A stretch of 64,000 bases of DNA, from positions 124,001 to 188,000 of the forward strand of contig VJWN01000036.1 of assembly GCA_007644065.1 (NCBI GenBank), in the 5' to 3' direction. The notes under the pieces were generated by a model. That model saw nothing but the letters and a program-made list of their open reading frames with translations. It did no database searches and was not told the DNA's origin. Position numbers and translations under genes: made by a program. Positions 55,975 through 64,000 of this stretch are shown here, in pieces (position 1 is the first letter of the stretch; the number at the start of each line of letters is the position of its first letter). Source of the DNA: Margaritispora aquatica (lineage: Eukaryota > Ascomycota > Leotiomycetes > Helotiales > Discinellaceae).

Positions 55975-58202
55975 TCATCTCGAGATCCTCTTCCCCATCG
56001 CAACCTCGCTCATGCCAATGTCCACTTTCGATGTAGTGGGAGGCGCAACAGCTTCATCCTCGCCGTTAATAGGCTTAATATCGCCGTCGCTACGAGCAGG
56101 AGTCACCACTGGCTCCTCTTCTATCTTAGTAGCTGGTTCCCTCTCACTCACATGCTTCTCGCCCTCCTTATCACCCCAATGAACGGTTTGGAATCTAAGC
56201 AGGACAGGCGGTTTCGTCATATCGATCCATTCGCTCGAGCCCGACTTTTGCTCGCTCTGGTCACTGGAAGACGAGCCGACACGGCGCGTAGGCGGATGAT
56301 CCTCCTGGATAGCCTCAGCAATGGGTTCTAACTTACTCCTATTGGCCAGTGAGCTGAATGAGAAAAATTTGAAATGTCCTCCCTGCCTAGTTGCGGTATT
56401 TGGTTCAGATCTGGGCGTCTTGATGGACGACTTCCACGCCTCCCCACGAAGAGGCTGATCATCGCGATCATGAATGCCATCGCCTCTACCGCATCCTCGC
56501 CTATTATCAATCAATTCCTCTCTTGTAAGGGACTTCCTTTTCCTCTCGGAGCCTGCACAATCAACTGTGCGTTGTTCATTGGCCTTAGACACATCCGGGA
56601 AACACTGTCTATGATACTGCCTGCTCCTGGCCTTCTCCTCCTCGATTCGCTCGGCTTTCTCATCAGCACTTTCGATCTTCTTGTGCTTGAACCCTACCAC
56701 ACTTATCAGGGATTCAAGGTTCGGCGGGCTCCGGATGGGAGGTGCTTGTATGGGTGCGGGAGGAGTAGCACCGCCTGGAATCCATAATGTCCCTATGTGG
56801 GCGAGGCCTGAGCCGGACTCACTGAGACTCACTCCCAGTGGCGGTGGGAGTCGAGGGCCGGCAGCTTCTGGTAGGGATCTACGGCGAAGCAGGAAGGGGA
56901 GTTTGGTGAGAATACTTTGTCGCCTCTGCTCCCTGTCAGGTGACTCTCGGTTGGATGAGTCGTACTCGGCTAATTTGGAGTTAGCGATTCCTAAAAAGGG
57001 GCTAGAAGACCAAATTGCTCTAGCCCCTACAAAAACTGAGACTGACCTTGGGCATGCTTCATAATAAGAGCTACTTGCGCGGCGGTTGTAGCATTGAGCA
57101 ACTCCTGTAACTGTCTCGCGCTATGGATTCTCCATTGTCTCTGTTCCCAAGTTCCTTTGCCTCGAAGGCTGGGCGCGAGGTGCTCCTTGTTGGCCCACGG
57201 CGTGACTTCTAGGAGCTTCGGGTCAATCTCTGGTGGGTTTTGGTCTTTAGTGCGTAGTGAGCTGGAAATGGAGGTGATGGACCTTCTGATGGCCTTGTGC
57301 GGGATGGATATAATGGAGAGCTTCCTCTTTATGCGAGCGGCTTCTGTGTCGATTTTGGAGATGATGGATTTCCTAATCCTGCTGGAGCGGGAAGAGCTGG
57401 AAGGCTTTCTCTCCTCGAGTGCTGTTCCTACGTTATCTCGTGAGAAGCTGATTTCGGGAGTTCTGGCAAGCCGAGTCCCGGAGAATGGGTTAAATTTCCT
57501 CTTCTCTTTCTTTGCGACAGCTACATTAGTCTTCCCGAGGGCGCCGGTCATCTCGCACTTTGGACCGTCATTGTCATCAGATACTCGAATATTCTCAGTG
57601 AACTTGGAAACACGGCCAGAATATGGTTTTGGCTCCGACTTTGACTTTGGCTTCGGCTCCAGTGTATCTGTCAATCTAACGGATGTGTACGGGCGAACAC
57701 GACGCTTGGCACCCTTGGAATTGGTGCGTTGCGTCAGGCTTCGAGGCCATTTCGTGAAATTATTGATGATGAGATCGCTCTCAGGAGGGGGCGATGCCAG
57801 AAACGGATAATCAGGACGAAGTTCCGTCTTGAATGGAGGTGATGGGCATGTTGCCCGTGCAATTACAGCAAGCTCGTCACCAGCAGCGGTGATAGCAGTA
57901 GCTTGATCTTGCACGCTGGTTGTGGCGAGTGGAGATATACTTGCGCTTTGCTCATGCTCATGCACATGAACGTCGTTGCCGGAGATTGAGGGTGAGAGGG
58001 AGGAAGCACATGAATAATACCGTGTCTGGGAAGTCCGATTCGAAGTAAAGCTTTGCACACGTCGGAGTGGGATCTCATCCGTGAGGGCCCTGTTGCGCTC
58101 GCCACGTCGGTAGCTGGCTGTCGCAGGTCCGGGACCGTCCATTCGCTCTGGTTCCTCATACTCTGAAGTCATTGTCAACACGATTGCTGCGTATGTGTTC
58201 AT
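55975..58202 (-). CDS. Hypothetical protein, 716 aa, disordered, Ser/Arg-rich
   Basis: Exons (minus) 58202-57047 and 56969-55975 give 716 aa. Removing the 77-nt intron joins KHAQ to AEYDSSNRES and carries the frame through LTKLPFLLRRRSLPE into the second exon. The protein is low-complexity and basic, with many serine and proline residues. Two segments look ordered: RIRKSIISKIDTEAARIKRK with the neighbouring helix, and WEQRQWRIHSARQLQELLN at the end of exon 1. The C-terminus is acidic and variable. I recognise no domain. Two ATGs lie close together at the start (residues 1 and 11); the first is used here. Confidence 0.72.
56998..57027. repeat. Inverted repeat inside the intron of the 716-aa gene
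   Basis: Nine-base arms GGGGCTAGA and TCTAGCCCC are separated by a 12-base loop. On the transcribed (minus) strand it would form a stem-loop within a 77-nt intron, between donor and branch point. Confidence 0.7.
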
Positions 58203-61200
58203 AATGGGCTACATCGAGGAAAAAGTGTAAGGGGAGGGAAGATGTGCTGAGATAAGTTGGCCGAGTGGTGTGATAGTAAGCATATATGAGCTCGGAAGCA
58301 ATGGGAGGCAACATGGTGGATCTTCCTGTTCTGCTGAATCTCAAGGTGGTGATATCACCTTTGCTACCGAAGAACAACGACCTCTTGTCCACAGCGATGC
58401 CCTACTGGTTTAGGTTGGTTCAAGACATTGAAGTTGTTCTGCTAGGAACACTTGTCTATTTCCATTGGTCGAATGGAAGATAGTTGAGCAAAGCATCGCG
58501 ACGGCTCTATGGTACTCCCAACTGATCGAGTTTAGTGGCAGTTGTGTCTGCGGATGACGAGTATAGGGCTGAAGAGTTGTTCGCGCCATCTAGACTACTC
58601 GTCGTAACCGAAGTAGACCCACAAATAACCATCTTCAACGAGGAGAAATATATGGAGTTGATAAATTCGTAAGCAAATTTTCATTCGCATTTCAGGTTCT
58701 AATCTTCTCATTGACTCTGACTTTTCATACTGGGCTCACACAGAACATTCTCAGCAGCCAAGACTGTGAGAGAAAACGTGGGAGCTGCAGGTGGTGGATC
58801 GCATCTAAGGCAGGCTTGCCGAATTGGTATCTCCACTTAGCGGAAAGTACACTTTTAGTTCAGTACAGAGGATACGTTTCAGATATCACGGCAACTAAAA
58901 TGGTTCAGATTTTCTCGGAACGAGGTTATCCTCAATGTGCGAACTGTTCGGCACAGTCGGCTAGCACTCAATTGGGTACTATCGAGGTTGCGCTTGAGCA
59001 GACTCTTCTTTTGTAGTTGCCTTCCTTGATATATCGGCTTATATTATGTAGGTTTCTGTTATTTTGTAGTGGTAGACTTGGTCCTATTGCCGTTTTGTGT
59101 GGGTGACTGATACGAAGTGACCCCAGATCGAAAACAAATGATCTTGATTCGTTAGACCTGTGCAACTAGTCGTGCAGGACGTGTATGTGAACGATTCGAC
59201 ATGTTGATTCATTTGAATTGATATTTGGTTGATTTTGGACATGTTCATACTGCTGCTGCCGTGATGCTCAGCCATCACTGCAATCAACCGGATCGTGAAT
59301 CGAATTGCCTTATGTGTTTCTGCTTGTATGGGTGCTGTACCATCTGTTGTCGTAAATGTTGTTATGAGTTGGGATTAGAGATTTGACAGAAAGACTACCA
59401 GAATAATAGTCATTGCGTTTGAGACAAAAGCCCATCTTTCCTAACTTGCTATTCGTTGCTTCCAGTTCCTCATCAAGTACTAGTCCCATGTACGTATGTA
59501 AAAGCAAGCTCGTTCACAAAACTTGGCGATGACGAGCTGGAATGATCTATGGTGCGCTTCTAGTTCTAGAATATTGAGGACCATATTTTTGCTATATCCC
59601 CATGGCCATTTCAAGTGACTCATACCATTGTTCGTTGATAGATACACCGAAACCTACATATACAAGCAAGGTACCTATCCAAAAGCAAATATCACAACCA
59701 CTGCAACCACTGGGTCTAACTACATCAAGAGCGTCGATGTGCAACAAAACATCGACAGTGCTACCACCAACACCAATCCGCACAACCACTTAAGTATCTA
59801 CTTACAAAGGCTAAACTGGTAGGCTAAAGGAGGGGAATACCCCCCTGCGTCGACTTGCAACAAAAGTGAGAAATGTAGGTAGAGCACGCCATGGGTACTC
59901 AACGTGAGATTTAGACAAAAGAATCTAGAATCTGGAATCTCGGCTATGACATACAGGAGATAATATTCAATGGTTATGCATCAGATTGGGAGGTGAAGTT
60001 AGAACATCAGCAGCTGTCTAAAGATAGATGGCGATTGTTTATTACCACAATATAGAAACCGATGCTGAGTTTATTAGAAGTTATAGGCGGTAGCAGTGAC
60101 TTTCTATATTGCAGTTGATGTAGAACGAGATCTTTGAGAAATCTAGGATTGGAGAATTGTTGTCACGTCAACAGGTGGTCAAGCGAGTGTTAGAGTGAGT
60201 GCAAGGTCTATCGAAAGTAACCAATCAGCGGATTTTGATGTGATTTGTATGCATAGCGATAATCAATTACTTGGTTGTATCGCCTCCATACTTTATCAAC
60301 CAGAGAAATGATTACACAGTTTTTCTATTCCTCTTCAGTCGACAGTCAGGTGATTATATCACCTGATCGATTCACGAATTCCAAATTTAGAACATATGAG
60401 GCTCAAGATGCAACTAAAATCTTTAGTCCAAAATGTCAAACAATGACTAAAGATAAGCAGCCAAGCTTCTTTTAAAAAAAAATACCCCACTGGTCGATTT
60501 CGGCTAACCCCTTATTTGTTTCCCGAAGCAAGGCAAGAAGCCGAGTGAGACATCGTTTTGGATCGACTGGTCGTAAGGAGTGCAATAATTCATGCATCTC
60601 CGGGTAACAATCTGAAATGGCGTATCTCTCTTGTGCTGAATACTGGGATGGTGAAATTCATTCGTTGTTTCTTCAGGAGAGAGTTGGGCGGTATCGATTC
60701 GTTGACAAGGATGGGTGGTGTTGAGCTGAAAGGTTGGTAAGTTGTTCGAAGTATGGTAAATCGATGCTTTCTATTGATTCACGCCGCCTTTGAGGTTTGG
60801 GAATGATGCATGTTTGCGCTTTCACTCATTTCCATTCGATCTTCGAACCCTCTCGCCTTCTGATGCATGTCTAGGTCGTCTCCCGTAAGGGTACTCCTTA
60901 CTCTCTGTTGGATTGAAGACATGGCCATTGAATCGCCCACATTTTCTCAAACATATACCAGCTCTGCTAGTTTTCATTGGATTGACTTGATTGTCTCTGG
61001 TGTTTCTTTCTCATTACTGCAATTCAAAGCTGTCTTCGGTTGCGAACAGACCTTTCCTATCAAGAATGACGAGATTCAGGCTGCTGAGCTTGGGGCACTT
61101 AGTGATCAAAGGTACCTTATTAGGGCTGTGGTGCTGACCGCATGTGGGCTGGAGCTTTGTGGAGTTTCGTCAGAATCTCATGATGGCTGATGCAAGACCT

Positions 61201-62998
61201 TTCTCGCCTCTCGCTGTTTTGGTTTAGAATCCTGCTCACTATGCAGGTCCCAAGCTCGAATGGTAGTTATCCCTGGACAATGCATATGAGTTTAATCGAA
61301 TCTGGATGCTCTCACCAAGAAAAAGGGGACTTGAAGAACAACACAAGTAACATCAAAATCATGCATTGAATGCGCCAGCGCACGCGGGACGCAGGTACAA
61401 TCTCATTTGAAGAAGCTTCATGGTGGATGGTTGGACATTTTTCTCCTCGTCCACACGCGAAAGATCAGGATGCACTAGAAGCACTTGACAAGCGAGTTGA
61501 GTGTGAGAGTTTTGAATACAAGGCGGCGATGAGAAAGAGTGGGCGTCTAGACATGATTTCTGGAACAGGACAAGATCAACTGGCAGAAAATACGACGAAT
61601 GCTCCGTCAACGAATAGATGAATAGACGAGCAATAATGGTTGTCAAGGCGGCATCAAGCCATGGCAAATATACATACAGGGCATCTGTTAAGAAAAGTCA
61701 TTCCTCATCTCTCTCGGATAAAAGAAGACACGGAGATACCTACCAAGACGTTTACGGAGGCAGTATTTCTACTGGCACCGAGATCACCTCACCTCACAAC
61801 ATTACACTACTCGGCCAAGCCGTTCGTTCCCCTTCTCTCCTCGCCAACAACTGCACCTGCACATGAGTAGGCCGTCTTACTATCCACTCACCTACCATAA
61901 ACGGCGACTATCTCAGAGACACTAACTCAGATAGGCGAGGTTCGATGTTTAAATCTTGGAACTGGGATCGAATTGTATTGGTATCGGACGATTCCCTTAA
62001 GACCTGTTGCTATTATATCGTATATCTTTAATCAACCAAAACCGCGGCTTTACCCATCCCAAATGTATCTATGAAGAATCTATCCTCCTTGACACACGAT
62101 CAATCCATGCGACTCTCACCTCAAGTTCTGCCGGCTTGCTAGGTAGTACGGACTCTTAATTTCGAGGTTAGCAACTTGACCAGGTTCCCAGCTCAGCTCT
62201 AGTCGGTCAACTTTCCTTCTGCGCTGCCCACCTTGGAAGTAGACACTTACCGGTCCGCGAACTATGCCGAGTGAAGTTGACTACTTGAAATGAAAATCAA
62301 ATCATCTCTCCACATCTTCGACAAGAGCATTTCGTTACCTGACCAAGGAAACTATCTCGGTGGTGCGTTTGTCTCGGCCCGCTACGATATTGCATCCTAG
62401 CACTTTTTTGCATTCATGTCTTGACAGCAGCAATCACAAATCTGATCGAGATTATATGCCTCAATAAGTGCATAATCTGACATTGAGAATAGTAGTCGAG
62501 GTCATCTGGTAGCGTTTCTTGTTCCGTCATTGAGCAATTGGTACGTTGCCTGGTTGGAGAGGTGATGGGATACCCGTACTGATCGTCTCCACAAGCTCCC
62601 GGACATTTTTGCAGACGACCTCGAACGTCAAGCCCCTCCACTTCTACTCCTGTTTGGCATTGTTGATTTTGGTATGTGTCTTGATTGTATTGCTGGCATA
62701 TGGAGAAACTGACGGCTCGATCCCTAGAAACACATTCACTCTTCTTATACTCACTCGCATGCTATGCACTGAACAAATCACCATCTCGGCACCCACCACT
62801 ACCACATCGTGGCAATTCTTTTTGAGCCGTTTCGATATATATAATAAGTTGGACGACAGGACAGCTGCTAGCAGGATATAGGTGGATCGGGAGGGTGGAT
62901 GTTGAGGAGAAGATTTCACCAGGAAGACTCAAGGAGTTGCTTTAAGCAGGCACCAGTCCTGCCTTGGCCTCTACCGAACACTAGGCCTCTACTTTGCT
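58203..62998. other. Gene-poor stretch, 4.8 kb
   Basis: No complete gene is supported. A two-exon, protein-like fragment at 58536-58840 is listed separately. Other ATG frames of 60-107 codons (for example 60867-61190 and 61370-61621) have no recognisable motif. Many stretches are AT-rich (59000-60500). The last few hundred bases should include the promoter of the gene starting at 62999. Confidence 0.45.
58536..58840 (+). pseudogene. Protein-like two-exon fragment, unknown family
   Basis: A possible acceptor (gagtttag) is followed by an open stretch reading AVVSADDEYRAEELFAPSRL and LLVVTEVDPQITIFNEEKY. A GTAAGC donor at 58669 and an acceptor (cacacag) at 58741-58743, with a TGAC branch, join in phase to TFSAAKTVRENVGAAGGG, and the frame stops at 58838-58840. 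About 74 codons, without ATG or a convincing upstream exon. It may be the 3' end of a decayed gene. No family recognised. Confidence 0.3.
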
Positions 62999-64000
62999 AT
63001 GAGTTGGGATCAACAGGCATACAGGTGCGTTAACGAAATATTACACTCCGCAGAGAAGGATGATGCTAATTCTTGTTCGATAGCTTTGGGAATCCAAACG
63101 CTCAACCTCCAACACCAACTCAAACTCCAACATCTGGCCAATTTCCAAGCCCAGTCTTCCACACACCCAGGAACAACAACTCGGGTTTTGAAGATCGAAG
63201 TGGCTACACCCCGATCTTTGCAGAAGAATATTCAGTCTTCAATTCTACCCCCGGTCGTTTGATAAACTCTCATCATTCGTTTGACGCACCTACGCCAAGA
63301 CCCTCAACCACATATGATCAGGCTCAACAGCAAACTATAGGAGGAGATATACCTGCGGTGCTTCCAACTCATGGTCACCACTTCTCACCAATCCCCAACC
63401 TATCTCTACCTCCGGTCGATCCAGTGAACCAACTTCCTTCGTCGCCAGGTCCATACTCTGCCCAAAATCGCTTCGATGGTAACAATAGTGAAAAGGTGAC
63501 CCCGAGAAAGCCAAGAAAGCGTCTTGAGGAAGCCTTCAGTGGGCAGACTGCTACTCCCCCAGCAAGCAAATCCAAGGGCTCCAGAAAGCTGGCACCAAAG
63601 ACATCTAGGGGTACAATGCAAAATGATCCACGGAACAGCCATTATGGCTCTTCCCAGACACCAACGCAACATTCAACTATGATGTCTTTTACCGAGTCCT
63701 CTGGGGACTTTTTCAACTACCCAATGTCAGCTCCTGCGGCTGGACCTGCGTTCGACAGTAGTAAGCCTTTCTGGGAAGCTGATGCAAGTATGAGCGGCAT
63801 GGATATGGATTTTACCATTGATGATGGATCAATGTTTGGTGGTACTGCTCATAAAGTCAATGACTCGTTCGATTGGAGTAGGAATAACCAGCTATTTCAG
63901 ACAACCGTGAATATGCCTGTACCCTCGGCTCCAAATACCACCAAAGCAGGAAATGCATCAAAACGCCCAAGAGCACTAGCACCCAAGATGCCAGCCACAT
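62999..64000 (+). CDS. 5' part of a gene truncated by the window end
   Basis: Exon 1 is 62999-63024 (MSWDQQAYR); a 59-nt intron with a GCTAATT-like branch follows, and exon 2 runs from 63084 past the window end in an open frame. The sequence so far is Pro/Ser/Asn/Gln-rich: FGNPNAQPPTPTQTPTSGQF, later SFDAPTPRPS and IPNLSLPPVDPVNQLPSSPG, plus a basic patch TPRKPRKRLEEAF and KSKGSRKLAPKTS. About 315 residues are visible. This is typical of the disordered front of a fungal transcription regulator; the DNA-binding domain, if any, would lie beyond the window. Family not identified. Confidence 0.7.

Noticed and set aside
60840..60900. GGTTCGAAGAT-like B box on the minus strand
   Set aside because: No matching A box lies at the right distance and no cloverleaf can be drawn.
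60867..61190. 107-codon ATG frame
   Set aside because: Composition is mixed and no family is recognisable; kept only as part of the gene-poor block.
61370..61621. 83-codon ATG frame with hydrophilic composition
   Set aside because: No motif, no splice partners and no context; too short to support by eye.

Overview
The window is nuclear DNA of a filamentous ascomycete. Most genes are split by short introns of about 45-100 nt with GT...AG ends and CTAAC/CTGAC-like branch points. The proteins include fungus-only families: a TRI12-like transporter, a SUR7/PalI-like protein, a DUF3295-like protein, a 2EXR protein and a FRE-type ferric reductase. Overall flavour suggests Leotiomycetes (Helotiales), but that placement is an impression and was not computed. 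I see no operons, CRISPR arrays, rRNA or convincing tRNA genes, and no intact transposon.

Layout. 0-12.3 kb: forkhead factor with an FHA domain (+), then CLU1/TIF31 (-), then a single-exon 917-aa protein of unknown function (+). 12.3-24.3 kb: a ferric reductase (+), a decayed pseudogene, a polytopic membrane-protein locus that looks frameshifted, an acidic-tailed hypothetical protein, and a 2EXR-domain gene. This accessory-looking block is gene-poor and contains most of the oddities. 25-27 kb: a G3BP-like NTF2/RRM RNA-binding protein. 28.6-41 kb: a TRI12-like MFS transporter (+), then four minus-strand genes: a SUR7/PalI-like tetraspanner, a patatin-like lipase, SAR1 and a DUF3295-like protein. 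44-52.8 kb: the F1-ATPase delta subunit (+), a large Cys-rich unknown protein (+), the NatB catalytic subunit (-), and a coiled-coil hypothetical protein (+). 54-64 kb: a small GRF zinc-finger protein (-), a heptamer tandem repeat, a disordered 716-aa protein (-), nearly 5 kb without a clear gene, and the 5' part of a gene that runs off the window (+).

The core genes are housekeeping functions (COPII budding, mitochondrial ATP synthesis, mitochondrial distribution, N-terminal acetylation, cell-cycle transcription, stress-granule RNA binding) with no sign of a shared pathway. I found no coherent new multi-gene system. The best leads are single items: the degenerate open frame at 17.85-18.26 kb, the broken membrane-protein locus, the coding-like repeat inside the 2EXR intron, the stand-alone GRF protein, and the double Cys-cluster protein. 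Intron positions were read by eye from splice motifs and from reading-frame continuity; start codons are the first plausible ATG.
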